A stretch of DNA of 64,000 nt from Proales similis. Taxonomy: Eukaryota > Rotifera > Eurotatoria > Ploima > Proalidae. The DNA is taken from positions 436,501-500,500 of the forward strand of contig JAGVRJ010000010.1 in assembly GCA_019059635.1 (NCBI GenBank), in the 5' to 3' direction. The notes beneath the pieces are model-generated. The model had not been told where the DNA came from, ran no database searches, and saw only the letters and a list, made by a program, of their open reading frames with translations. Below, in pieces: positions 43,185 through 53,762 of this stretch (positions within the stretch are counted from its first letter, which is position 1; the number at the start of each line of letters is the position of its first letter). The translations under genes and the position numbers were made by a program.

Positions 43185-45142
43185 TCAGCTGTCGAAAATT
43201 GTCGCATTTTTATAAAGAAGTTTCATTCGAATTGAAAACGGAATCGGTTCTTGAGGCTTTTTCTGCTCAACCGAATCGGCCATTGACGGCCGCTTTTCGT
43301 CATCTCGCCCGCGATCGTCCGAATTTAACGACACTTTGGACATGGCCGTGAAAAGCTCCTCAATTTGACTGTCTGGCCTATCTGGGTCTGAGGGCGCCTT
43401 TTGTAGCCGCCTATCTTTTTCTTGTTGAGGAGAATCATCGAGCAGAATTATCTCGTCCGTCTCCGTCCTGAGGCATTTGAACGGGGTAACGACTAGCGGT
43501 GTGGCTTTTGGCATTGGTTCGTTTTCTCCAGTCGGCTCTGGCTCTTCAGCATCGCCGTAATTCTCATACAACTCCATGATACTATCCATGCCAGTCTCCT
43601 GCTCGTCCTGCCTTTGCTCATTTTTTTTCCTAATGAGTTCTCAAATTTGGTAAAACGATCGATCAATTGGAATTGAAAAGGAGCCATTTTAAGCGAAATT
43701 TACTTCGTCTACTCTTTTTCTCGTCTATTTCCTGCCCGTAAGCGTTCACAATTGAAGGGTAAGACGACTCGAATAGATCAGTTCTCTCCAGAGTGACGTA
43801 TTCGCGCAGCTCACTCAGATCTCTGTCCAAGTCTGAGTCAAGCCGATGCCAGACAACTTCGTAATACTGAGTGCCGGCTCGCTTTCGCACCTTGTGAATG
43901 TGGCTGGGCCGTATTGTTCGATCGGTCGACTCGTATTCGTACAAGATTATCAACGGCGCTACTTTATTCGCCGTGTAATCAAGCGGCCACGCTTGCTTTT
44001 CTTCGTTGAACCGCTGCTCGACACACAGAACACGAATGAAATTAAAATCCCGAATGCAGACACGATCTCAACTACCTGCAGCGAGTGCAAGACGGGCCGA
44101 GTCCATTCAATCTGAAAATACTTTGGATTGGACAAAAGCTTGGCTGCAACTGGAGGCATGTCTCGATACTCGGCAATGATCTGCTCACTGGGAAACTGGT
44201 CTCCGTCCGATTTGGCCAAGACAAGTCGGCGAACTTTTTCCTCGCTCTTTAGGCCTAGCGGCTTGTAATCGACTCGACGCCAGTCGGAAAACAGCTCGAG
44301 AACATTGACGGCTTTGTGCGTGCTTGCATTGGATTCGCTCAACTCTTTCATGAATCTGCAGGCCAGCTCCTTGCCAATGCCCGCCACTCCTTTGGGATCA
44401 TAGTCAGAGCCTAGGAGAAGGCCCAGACCGATCAGCATGTGCCGGTCTAAGCCGAGGTCTCTTTCTATTTCACTCATATGGTAGCGCTCAATCGTGAGCT
44501 CTTTCTATTGTTCAAGAGGCAACATTGAATATGGAGGCTACAGGCTCGCGATGGGCGTTTACTTTGTCGATGCAGAAATTTCTGTAAACCATTCGGGCGC
44601 CGTAGAGAAATGCGTCACTGTCCTCCGTGATGACTGCGTCGCATCGTCCGATCAGATTGAGATAGGCGCACGACTTCTCGGCCTCGCCGCACGGACTGCG
44701 AATCACAGTGATGCCCATCATTCGGAGCATTTCGCAGCACTTATTGCCGTTCGTAGTTAAACGTGGCCCAGAGAGGAGTGTTGGGAATTACCTCGTTGGC
44801 AATCGAAGTGAATCTAGACCGCTTTAGCTTGTTTGCTGTGGGCGCGTTCGACTGCGATTGGCCGAATCTCATGTCGTTTCTCTTCCGCATCGTGTCCTGC
44901 TTGATATCGAGCACGTCGCCCTCGCAGACAAACACGAGGCGACATTCGAGCTCCAAAAGACTTTTGCATCGAAAGAATAGGCCGCGCAAGTGCGGCTTTG
45001 GATTGTTTGTACTGTATTTCAGATTCATGTTCTCACAGATCCAAACGCTCAAGTCTACAGCGAGCGTTTGACCGCGCAGCTCGGCCAGCTCGACTTGGCG
45101 TTTGATGGGCGCCAGTATTTTCCACAAGCTGCTCACTCCCAT
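43185..45142 (-). CDS. GEN1: GEN1-type flap endonuclease / Holliday junction resolvase, five exons
   Basis: Exons 45142-44792, 44739-44542, 44486-44076, 43995-43704 and 43639-43185; total 1707 nt, 568 residues. Met-Gly at the N-terminus (MGVSSLWKIL) then AVDLSVWICE, the XPG-N motif with the metal-binding Asp; LVFVCEGD; the XPG-I block SPCGEAEKSCAYLN and TEDSDAFLYGA; then LGLLLGSDYDPKGVAGIGKE, the helix-hairpin-helix region. The fourth exon holds a chromodomain-like segment Y-Y-E-V-V-W-H then P-S-I-V-N-A-Y-G, as in GEN1 and not in FEN1, EXO1 or XPG. The enzyme resolves four-way DNA junctions in the nucleus. The start of exon 3 is ambiguous: 44486 (55-nt intron) or 44504 (37-nt intron), both in frame. 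Shorter than human GEN1 (908) through a reduced disordered tail. Confidence 0.92.
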
Positions 45143-46707
45143 TGACGTCAAGCAACAGACAACAATAGCCGAGCAACAGAATTAGCCGATTATTCGTCAA
45201 CATCAACGCAAATGCAACGCAAGTAGCCACAGTCAAATCGGATCAAATAAAAGCGAACGTGTAATTCGAGCGCCGGATCTCAGAAGCAAAATGAAACAAT
45301 TCAAAAAAGTGCCCCACACAGAGAGAAAGAGACCAAGGGTGGAAAGAGGGAGAAAAAGAGAGGGCGAAAGGTGAACGGGAGGCTAGAAAGAGCATATTGC
45401 TGGTGAATCAACAAGTCAAACATACTCCTCTCGGCCTCTTCATTTCGAACACCTGCTGCTGCTGCCTTCCTGCCCACTTCTGCCTCTTGCTTGTTTTGGC
45501 TGCTTGACTTTTATTGCTTGTTATTGTTTGAAGAATTATTTAATAGAGAGAAAGAGAGAGAGGCGAATAGAAAAGGAGGCATATATAGCACGTAATCGAT
45601 TTGAAGCGCGCAGAATCAATTGTGACCAACAGATTGCGTAGTCATGGCTACTTATCCACTCGCCTTCGTCCATAATCGCCCAAGACCTAATTTCGCCCTC
45701 CTGGCCTTTGTTCTCCGGTCTTGTAAGAAACTGCTTATTTGCACTTGAGTGCTCTTCGTCCAATCTGATACAAATTTCACTCTTTTTCTTTATTTTTTCT
45801 ATTCACTCTCTCTCTCTGCTTGTTGTTACCTTGACTCATTCATTCGCTCGCTCGCTCTGGCTTTCTCCAACTCCCCTCACTACTTCAACATTTGCTTGTG
45901 GAGATACGCCCTTCCATTCTGCGCTATTGATTCGCGCCTGCTCGGCTCAATGCGAAGAAAGGAGGCCCAGTTCAGCAAGCAAGCAGGGTAGTTTTATTCA
46001 ATTTGATTCACCAAAAAGAGTTTCTTTTTTTTTTTTCATTTCAAAGGCTAATTTGCATTCAGATCAAGAAAAGAGCTTGTGCTCAACATTGAGCCCAGGG
46101 GACAAACAAGAACCATGTGCCCTTGTGCCTTGGAGGAGTCTTCTCAATAAACCTCTGCTCCTCAGCAGCAGAAGCCAACACGAGAAGCAGTAGAGCACCG
46201 CAATGTTTTATTTTTTCGTCTTTCAGAAAGAATTTATTTAAAGGCCACGCCGGTTCTCGGCGCAGCTCATTCCCCTCCCTCGTCCCTCTTTTCTCTGAGC
46301 GGGAAGAACAGGCGCCTACTTTGAATTTCGACGCAAATTAATTCACACATGAGAGTGCGAGAGGGGAGATTAATTGCCGAACGAAGCCTCTTGCGAGCAA
46401 TTACTAAATAAACACCTGACGTCTACGACATTATCTTGGTCGAAGCCGGCCAAGTGGTTTTTCTTTCGCTGCTCTCTGCACTGGCGCCGGCGCGCGAGAA
46501 GAGTCCGGCAGAGGAATCCCGTTCAAGCTCAAAGTTGGATCGGGTTCCATTTGCTGATTGAAAGCGATTCTACTGCTATGTCTACAATTTTAAGAAAAGC
46601 TGACCCTTGGCCCTCGCTCGCTCTGACCCGATCCTCTTTCTCGTATCGCGGCCTTTTACCCGTCCAACCCGTCTAATTGAATAGCTTTTGGTGTATTTTG
46701 TTTAGAG
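45143..46707. other. Intergenic region / 5' UTR of the gene at 46708
   Basis: 1.56 kb without supported coding frames. Purine-rich around 45.3-45.6 kb and pyrimidine-rich around 45.8 kb. The last bases, TTTTGTTTAG then AG before the ATG at 46708, look like a splice acceptor two bases upstream of the start, so part of this is probably a 5' UTR intron. Confidence 0.45.
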
Positions 46708-48936
46708 ATGACGTCGCCGGCGTCCTCGAACGAGTGCGGGCTCGACGCGCTGGTCGAGAGCGCACAGAGCGAGGCGCGACTTTATTTCAAGTCAAATAGG
46801 AATCGAGCGCCGACCGCCGATCCAATGTTCGCCGCCTACAAATACAGAATAAATTACAAGTCGAACAAGAAGCGGCTCACACAAGTGCTAGCTCCGGTCA
46901 CCTACACGGACGGCAGGTCCAATCTGAAAGAGGAGCGTGTGAGATACTCAAGCGTGCTCAAGCAAAAGTGCGTGCCCTGGCTAGGCTCTGACTTGAACAA
47001 GCTGGAAATGGGCGACAACGTGATGATCGACATCGACCCAAGCTCCACCTATCTGCCAGTGTTCTGCAAAATGCTCATCATACACCAAGGCGCTGCTAAA
47101 GTTCGCTCGCCGCCTGTCTTGTCAAGAGACGTGAACGTGCAGATCGGGCAGAGTCAACTGCTGGCCAGTCCCAGACGTCAAGCTAGCTGCCACGCCCAAG
47201 ACCATTACGCAGTGCCGCACTATGAGTATCGTGGGAAAAAGGCGAGCACCAACGAGACCGGCTCTCAGTCTGAGTCGTTCATGTTCTCAGTAAAGTGTTC
47301 GAGCCAATCAGTGGACACCTCCGACATTGTTCACTGCCTTGATTTCGAGCACGTGTCTGACTCTCAATTTTTCTCGACCAATTCGCTCATGAACCGAAAC
47401 GGAGAGCAGCGTGTAAAGAGACCGATCAGTCCGCGTCTGGTTCAGCCCCGATCGAGACTTAGAGACGCCAATAAACGGCACGAGATCTGCCCGCTTAGCC
47501 GTGCCAGGCGAATAACTCTCTCTTTCCCGTTCGGCAGCAAGGGCCAGTGCCATATTGAACACGAGACCGATCGAGTTGAACAATACGAGGTGATGGAGCG
47601 CTCTATGGGCACTGACGATCTCTGGACTCATTTGGGCGAATCGAAATACGCTTGTGAAGACGCGCGGTCCGCTCGAGCAAGACTCAAAACGCCAGAGCCA
47701 AGAGCCGTGCCCACCATTGAATTAGCCGATCAAATCGAGCCTTATGACCGAATGACCACTGATGAGCCGAGCTTTGAACGCTTTAACAAGTGCCCGAACG
47801 AGCCGCTGAGCGTCGAGATTCCAATCGAGATGGAGAGAATAGGAGACAGCGCTCGCATTGGGGCCAGCTGTCTTTCGCCAATCAAGCGAACTTCGAGCCC
47901 TCATCTGCACGTGGTCGACTTGAGCAGTTCGCCTCTTGATCTCAGCGCGAGCATTTCATACGAGAAAATTGAATCGACGCCCAAACTAGAGAACGACGAC
48001 AGGAATGAAGAACAGAGTAAAGACATTTGCTTGACCAGAATGACGGTGAAAGAGATAAAGAAGATCGAGCCTCAAGTGCCGTGTCTCGAGCTGGCGCCCA
48101 GCCATCAGGACGGAATGCGGCCACTTGACGAGCAAATTGATGAGCGAGCGAATACAAATGTGGCAAACAGAATTGAACGAGTGGCGAGCAACCGAGTCCG
48201 AAACCCGACCTTGACTCGAATTGAGCAGCTGCTGAACAAGGCGCAGAGTTCACAGCCCTTGCCTCTCAGTGGCCGCAGTGATCTAACTCGATCCTACTCG
48301 AGCAGAGTGAGAGACAAGTGGAATCGGCTGGTGGCCAACAATGACTACAAGCATCCAGAAGATGACATAAGCGACATACTTCAGCGCTACAATTTGAAAC
48401 AGACTTCGCACAGCAGCGGTCGCCTGAGCCGAGTTGCGCACGACGCGTCGGTTAGAAAACTGATCGACTCAATTGACAAACGCCTGGAGAGCATTTGCAG
48501 CAATTCATCGCCGTCCAGTTCGTACAGGGGCGGTCAGCTTTATGACGAGGCGAGCACCATAAAACACTATCCACTGATTCGTCAGGCAGTGAGCCGAGCT
48601 CGTGCGCCCTCGAATCCGAGTAAGCCGCTTGTGGCAAGCAGCAGCTTGTCGTCCAACGCCAAGTCGTCGATTCGTACAATAGCGCGCGAGCCAGTCGAAC
48701 GATCGATGAGTCAGCAGCCGGCAAGAGATAGATCGACTTCTCGACGTTTTTACTCTAAATTCGACTCGCTATTGACAAATACATGCAACGACATTGCCAC
48801 AAGCTTGTCGTACAGAAGCAGCTGCGATGCGAATCGCGAGTCGCTATCGAGTCGAATCCAGCTAGGACTAGAGACCAAGACTTCAAACGAGAGCTCAATT
48901 AAACTTGAGCTCACTAATGAGCTGCTGGCCAAATAG
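46708..48936 (+). CDS. Unrecognised 742-residue protein, single coding exon
   Basis: Long uninterrupted frame that I do not recognise. Residues about 1-130 look folded: L-D-A-L-V-E-S-A-Q-S-E-A, then FAAYKYRINYKSNKKRLTQV, KCVPWLGSDLNKLEMGDNV and T-Y-L-P-V-F-C-K-M-L-I-I. The rest (about residue 130 on) is disordered in style, charged and serine-rich, with S-R and E-R dipeptides and a C-terminal half with R-I-E-Q-L-L-N-K-A, Y-K-H-P-E-D-D-I-S-D-I-L-Q-R-Y and V-R-K-L-I-D-S-I-D-K-R-L-E helices. No signal peptide or membrane segment. Reality is supported by length, by a splice acceptor just before the ATG and by AATAAA at 49029-49034. It may be a cytoskeletal or scaffold protein, but nothing identifies it. 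Upstream coding exons are possible only if the ATG is internal. Confidence 0.7.
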   Translation: MTSPASSNECGLDALVESAQSEARLYFKSNRNRAPTADPMFAAYKYRINYKSNKKRLTQVLAPVTYTDGRSNLKEERVRYSSVLKQKCVPWLGSDLNKLEMGDNVMIDIDPSSTYLPVFCKMLIIHQGAAKVRSPPVLSRDVNVQIGQSQLLASPRRQASCHAQDHYAVPHYEYRGKKASTNETGSQSESFMFSVKCSSQSVDTSDIVHCLDFEHVSDSQFFSTNSLMNRNGEQRVKRPISPRLVQPRSRLRDANKRHEICPLSRARRITLSFPFGSKGQCHIEHETDRVEQYEVMERSMGTDDLWTHLGESKYACEDARSARARLKTPEPRAVPTIELADQIEPYDRMTTDEPSFERFNKCPNEPLSVEIPIEMERIGDSARIGASCLSPIKRTSSPHLHVVDLSSSPLDLSASISYEKIESTPKLENDDRNEEQSKDICLTRMTVKEIKKIEPQVPCLELAPSHQDGMRPLDEQIDERANTNVANRIERVASNRVRNPTLTRIEQLLNKAQSSQPLPLSGRSDLTRSYSSRVRDKWNRLVANNDYKHPEDDISDILQRYNLKQTSHSSGRLSRVAHDASVRKLIDSIDKRLESICSNSSPSSSYRGGQLYDEASTIKHYPLIRQAVSRARAPSNPSKPLVASSSLSSNAKSSIRTIAREPVERSMSQQPARDRSTSRRFYSKFDSLLTNTCNDIATSLSYRSSCDANRESLSSRIQLGLETKTSNESSIKLELTNELLAK

Positions 48937-49028
48937 CCGTACAGAGACCTAAATGCGAACCAATCTCTTTATTTCTCTCTCTCAATCGTGTTTGTGTGTA
49001 TTCAGTTTTCTTGGCAATTCTATTTTCA

Positions 49029-49034
49029 AATAAA
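49029..49034 (+). terminator. Polyadenylation signal for the gene at 46708
   Basis: AATAAA 93 bp after the stop. Confidence 0.65.
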
Positions 49035-49071
49035 ACGAGAAGCAAGCGAAGTTGAGATCGGTCACGATTCT

Positions 49072-49098
49072 GTCAAATATCGCGCGCCAATATTTGAC
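49072..49098. repeat. Perfect 9-bp inverted repeat with E2F-like centre
   Basis: GTCAAATAT, a 9-bp spacer CGCGCGCCA, then ATATTTGAC. The spacer with the following base reads TTGGCGCGCG on minus, an E2F/DP-type site. It sits in the gap between the orphan gene and the EGF gene. Confidence 0.7.
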
Positions 49099-50016
49099 GC
49101 GAACGCTCGATGAAGCGAGCAAATCGACCGTGGCAAACATGAACACCGATCAGTCATTGGCGTTTGAGTAATAAAAGCCGGTCAAGAGTCGGTCTAAAAG
49201 TTCGTTCAAATGAACAGGCAGACAGAGGAAATGCGATCGAGAGAGTGTGAACAAGGTCGCAGGAATTCTACATTTGAGCACGCACACGAGAAATGTGCGA
49301 TCAAACAAACGCAGTGCGACCTCAGAATTTCAGTCTTGTTTTCCTTCTAGGCGTCCGTGTTGCTTTTCTACACAAAGTCGTCTGTAAGTCCCATTCCCCA
49401 ACTCGCTCATATTGACCCGTACAAAAGAGAAAAGAGAGACAATGCGTGAGAGAGCGAATTTAGCAAACAACAAATACGTGTTCGACAATCTAGTGGACCA
49501 GTTTGCAGCCTGTGAGTATTAGATGTGAGTTGAGCGACAGTGGACAAGAGTGAGAGAGAGAGAGAGAAATGCGTTGAGTGATTGACGGACAAGTTAAAGG
49601 TAAAATTACGGCGAGAATCTCGAATGCAAGAGCAGGCGGTGCGTGTTTGTCAATGAATTAGAGCGATAAATAAGCAAGGAAAAGGTTAGTGGACGCTCAG
49701 ACAAAGTCCGTTGTTGTCGCCGGCGTCGCCGTCTTACTTGCTGCTCGCTTGTTGTCGCGGATTAATGTCCTAGGCTTTCATTCGTTCTCAAATTGAAATA
49801 TGTCGCAACCCGGCTGGATGCGTCATCACCCTAACATTTACATCTTAATTCAATTTGGGCTCTCAATTTGTCTTTATTGGTGTCTCTTTCGCACAATCGT
49901 CGCTTTGTTGGTCTTAGAAGTGAATTTCTCTCGACCGACCCCACTGATCGGCCGTCGCCATCCTAAACACACAAAAACAAACACGGCTTACTCGGACGCC
50001 TGTCACGAACAGGACG

Positions 50017-50024
50017 TATATAAA
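50017..50024 (+). promoter_or_regulatory. TATA box of the EGF-repeat gene
   Basis: TATATAAA 48 bp upstream of the ATG at 50072, with TCAATCA initiator-like sequence about 28 bp downstream. This implies a very short 5' UTR. Confidence 0.65.
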
Positions 50025-50071
50025 CCGCTGCGCTTGTCTCAAGTTTTCTCAATCAATCAACTGGCTGAATC

Positions 50072-51236
50072 ATGCTCGCTCGACTGGCCCTCGTTCTATT
50101 GTTTTGCTGCTTTTGCTCATCTCACTCAGGTAAGTTGTGCGCGCGTCCATTCGCATTGTTCCTCGTCTTTATCATCGGCCACACAATTGAAGCCAACAGC
50201 GGAGATGAGAGCAGCATCTCGTTGCCAAGTGTTCGACTGCCCTGCAAACGATACAGCTGTCGGTTTGGAAACTGCGAGAATTTAATCGTAAACAACAAGC
50301 TTGACTACAGCTGCCACTGCGTGAGAGTAAGAGAGAGAGAGAGAGAGCAATTCAAACAACGCGATTCGGTTCTCATTTGCTTTGACTAAAAGGGTGTCAG
50401 CGGACAGAACTGCGACCTCTTGGACACTGAACGGCTGCCGTGCTCGAGCAATCCGTGCTACGGCGGTGCTCAATGCTTCAACTACATGGACGACTACTTT
50501 TGCGAGTGTCCGCCCGGACGCACAGGCAAAGACTGCAACTCATCTTCGGCCGACGCGGTCGATCCGTGCGGCACCAATCCGTGCGGATCGAGTGGCATCT
50601 GCTTCACAGCCAGTAGGAAATATTTTCTCTCCGACTGAACGCTCCGAGGGCGCTTTTAACTCGTAGAAATTCAACAGCCAACGGCCACTGGTGTTTTTGC
50701 AACAACGGCGTGCACGGACGAAGTTGCGACGATCTGCCCAGCGCTCGCTCGTCCGACTCGCTCTGCCGGCCGGACAGCTGCCTGAACGAGGCCAGATGCA
50801 TTCCAATGAACAACTCGATAATTTGCGCGTGCAAGAAGAACTACTACGGGCCCAAGTGTCAGTTTGTGCTCTCCAAAGCCAAGTCGAGCGCTTCGTGCGC
50901 GACCAACTTGTGTCAAAACGGAGGCATCTGCGAGATAAGCCACGGCCAAGGTAAGGCGATAGAGCGCAATTTGTCTGCCTCGAGCCGAGTCACAATGGCT
51001 TTGCACTAGTCGCGTGCGCCTGCAGGAAAGGATTCACTGGCAAGTACTGCGAGAGCTCAATATTCACCGACTGTGGCCAGGGCCGATGTCACAGCCAGAA
51101 CGTAATTGCCTTTCGGTCTCGATCCACCTATTTCGGCTTTCATTTTAGCCTCAAACAGGGCATCTGCATCATGGACGTCTGCTACTGCTTTCGTGGTTTC
51201 GAAGGAGCCGAGTGCGAGCTCAAGTCGATGAAATGA
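50072..51236 (+). CDS. Secreted protein with six EGF repeats
   Basis: Six exons 50072-50129, 50205-50320, 50393-50612, 50678-50950, 51010-51101 and 51159-51236; total 837 nt, 278 residues. The first exon is a signal peptide (MLARLALVLLFCCFCSS). Six EGF-like repeats follow without spacer domains; examples are P-C-S-S-N-P-C-Y-G-G-A-Q-C then F-C-E-C-P-P-G-R-T-G-K-D-C, and N-L-C-Q-N-G-G-I-C then A-C-R-K-G-F-T-G-K-Y-C. The last ends E-L-K-S-M-K at the stop, so there is no membrane anchor and no DSL domain: a small extracellular EGF protein. No calcium-binding consensus (D-x-D-x) is obvious. I cannot assign a named orthologue. A TATA box lies 48 bp upstream and AATAAA at 51305-51310. The acceptor of exon 2 was chosen by frame; a competing AG at 50200 would give a frame that stops. 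Confidence 0.85.
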
Positions 51237-51304
51237 TGAAGCGAATCGAAATGTTTCGTTTTGTCTGTGCCAGTTTCTGTCTGACTGATTTGTAATTCGC
51301 AGAG

Positions 51305-51310
51305 AATAAA
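51305..51310 (+). terminator. Polyadenylation signal for the EGF-repeat gene
   Basis: AATAAA 69 bp after the stop. Confidence 0.7.
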
Positions 51311-51966
51311 CTATTTGCCCAACGTGTGCGTTTGTAAATCTTCTATCGAATCGAACAGCTCGGCATCGAACAAGCAGGCGATTACAAAACGAACAAAGTT
51401 GCAAGAGAGATATAGAGAGAGAATTTGCATAACTCATCTCTCGAGTCGGTGTCTGCTTTCCATTCTAGTCGATTGAATATAATTTATTAATTCGCTTGGA
51501 TCGCTTCGACTGCGAATAATCCCTGCGCAAACACAGGCTGGTCAAAGCGAGCGTGAATTAAAGGCCTCTGTTTAACTTGGGTGTTGGCCTCCGCCGAGCT
51601 ATAATCGCTTTGGAAATGCGCATAAAATATGTTCGATTCGAATAATAATAAAGAGAGAGAAAAAATAAATTGCAGCCGCTTGTTGCCTCGCTCTCTGCCT
51701 CATTTAGTGTATGATAAAGGTGTTTCAGCTTTGTTTGCTGAGAGAGAACACAGCCAAAGAGACGGAGAGAGAGAGAGAGAGAGGGAAAGAGAGAGCGTGG
51801 GCGGTTAAGGCTGTCCTTCCTTCTAGCGACGATCAACGATTGGCCAATTGAACCAGTGTCAAGCCAGCGCATAGATAAGTGTTTTGCACCGATTCACAGT
51901 CGAGCTGGGTCGACGACGAGGCCTTAACCTCAACAAAAGCGAATTAGCTCAAGCAATGCGCCAAAC
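51311..51966. other. Intergenic region with (GA)n tract
   Basis: 656 bp with a (GA)n run at about 51767-51783 and no coding frame of note; promoter and 5' UTR of the FBXO30/40-like gene are expected at its right end. Confidence 0.5.
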
Positions 51967-53750
51967 ATGGAGGCAGCGCAGACGATGAGTTTCCATGACG
52001 AGCACTGCTCAAATTGTCTGCGTGCTGTCGACTGCAAGCACAGTGCACAGTGCGAAATTGTCCACTGTCCGAACAGATGCGGCCACTGCTTTCACGTCTG
52101 CAAGCAACAAGAGCATTTGCTCAACACCTGCGCCAATCAGCTGGTCGAGTGCATCAACCATGCCCACGGCTGCAGGCAGTGGATGCGACGAGCCACACTC
52201 GGCCAGCATTTACAGCACTGCATCGCAAGTGTGGTCCGGTGCAGCTCATACTCGGTGCGAAATATTAAAAGTCGTGATGGACAAGCGACGCGCTGGCCCG
52301 ATCCAATAGCGAGAAGAGAGACCAGCTGCTGCGAAAACTTGAACGACCTGGTTCTGGCCAAAGACGTCGACGAGCTGAGACGATTCGCCGAGCAACAGCC
52401 GCTCAAGTTCGTGCGCATGTACGGCTACCTGATCGGAATAAACATGTTCTACGACTACAGTCAAAGCAAATACAGTTTCATGCAGTATCTGTTGAAAAAC
52501 GTGAAAAGCAAAATATTCAGCGACTTGGAGGCCGAGAACTGCATTGTGTTCAATGACGAGGAAGGCTGCTCGGCCTGTCAGACGAGAATGAGGTCGCTCG
52601 AAACAGAGCGGTTCGGCAAGCTGCGCGAGGATTTCCGCTTCAGTATGGTGCTGGCCAACTGCTACGACTATGAAACGTTCGTGTCGGAGAGAGTGTACGC
52701 GCGCGCCGAATTCCTCGCTGCCTACGAAAGATTCTATTTGAAGGCGGGCGGCGAGTGCCGAGAGCCGACCGATCCCAACGACCCTAAGAAAGGGCCACGA
52801 AAAGAACAAGAGGCAGACATGCAGAGCGAGGAGCAGATAAATAGCCAGCTGCTGAGCAGTGTACAAGAACTGCTCGACATCATTCAGCTTGATCGCACCC
52901 GCAAGTTGAACGTGGCCCAGGAGCTGCCGTGCGAGGCGTTTCAGGCCCTTTTCGAATCATATCGCACCAAAGAGACCGCGTTCAGAGTGGACTGCGACTC
53001 GCTCGTCAGACGCGATGAGTTTCACTCCCATTACGAGTTTTATCACAACTTCTTGTACACGTACCTCGAGCAGATCGACGCCGACTGTCCTCTTCGTCAG
53101 TACGGATGTGACCGATTTGAGAGAAAGTACGATTTCGTGTTCGACAACAATACCGAACCTCTTTACCCGTCCGCTGATCTCACACAGCACGATCTCACGC
53201 ACTTGCCCGTGTTTCGCCTCGCCTATCTCGATCACCTGTCCACTTATCCGACCAGTACCAGCCAGTCGTCCATGGGTCTTTTGGAGCTTCCGTTGGACAT
53301 TTTATTTGAAATCATTCAACATTTAGACTCGTTTAGTCTTTACAACCTTTCGCTCAGCTGTCGGGTGAGTGCGAATCTCAATTTCTCAAATCATTTTTCG
53401 CGTTCAATTCTTTTTATTTTTCAATATCTTTCAATCTTGCCTCACAGGCCCTAAGGCAACTGTGCGCAAGGGTGCTTCCCACAAGAGGAATAGTGTATCC
53501 GGTTTGGAAAAGACGTCGATTGGAAATAAGAGGCACTGCTGAGGCCAAGCCCATTTACTCTTGGAGCATTCAAAAGCTGATTTACTCGTTCAGTAGACAC
53601 GCACAAGGCCCTGGCTGTATCCGACTCGGCGTGGGCCCAGGAGAGCTTAGTCAGCACATTCAATGCTGCCAACTGCGCCAGTTAAAGCCGATGCCGAGCA
53701 AATTTAAAATCTATCCGCCGTTTGATGACTCGAGTCTAAACGAGCTCTGA
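51967..53750 (+). CDS. F-box protein, FBXO30/FBXO40-like, with TRAF-type zinc finger
   Basis: Exons 51967-53364 and 53448-53750 (83-nt intron, phase 0), 566 residues. The N-terminal H-C-S-N-C, H-C-P-N-R-C-G-H-C-F-H, C-K-Q-Q-E-H and C-I-N-H-A-H-G-C pattern is the TRAF-like zinc finger of FBXO30/40. The C-terminal third has the family's second Cys block with D-E-F-H-S-H-Y and D-C-P-L-R-Q-Y-G-C, then the F-box LPLDILFEIIQHLDSFSLYN interrupted by the intron, then the tail V-W-K-R-R-R-L and W-S-I-Q-K-L-I-Y-S-F-S-R. It is a substrate receptor of an SCF ubiquitin ligase; in vertebrates FBXO30 and FBXO40 act in BMP and IGF1 signalling in muscle. A single invertebrate gene would be co-orthologous to both. 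Shorter than human (745 and 709). AATAAA at 53757-53762. Confidence 0.92.
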
Positions 53751-53756
53751 CAAACA

Positions 53757-53762
53757 AATAAA
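53757..53762 (+). terminator. Polyadenylation signal for the FBXO30/40-like gene
   Basis: AATAAA 7 bp after the stop. Confidence 0.65.

Larger units (their letters stand above)
48937..50071. other. Intergenic region with candidate unassigned small exons
   Basis: 1.1 kb. Near 49.35 kb a strong acceptor (pyrimidine tract then TAG at 49351) is followed by 33 nt and a GTAAGT donor; near 49.44-49.51 kb an ATG-started 70-nt frame ends in GTGAGT. They could be small exons of an unrecognised gene, but no full reading frame could be assembled. (GA)n at about 49553-49567. Confidence 0.3.

Noticed and set aside
44487-44541. A 37-nt intron in GEN1 (44505-44541).
   Set aside because: An in-phase acceptor 18 bases further gives a normal 55-nt intron with equally good alignment to the family.
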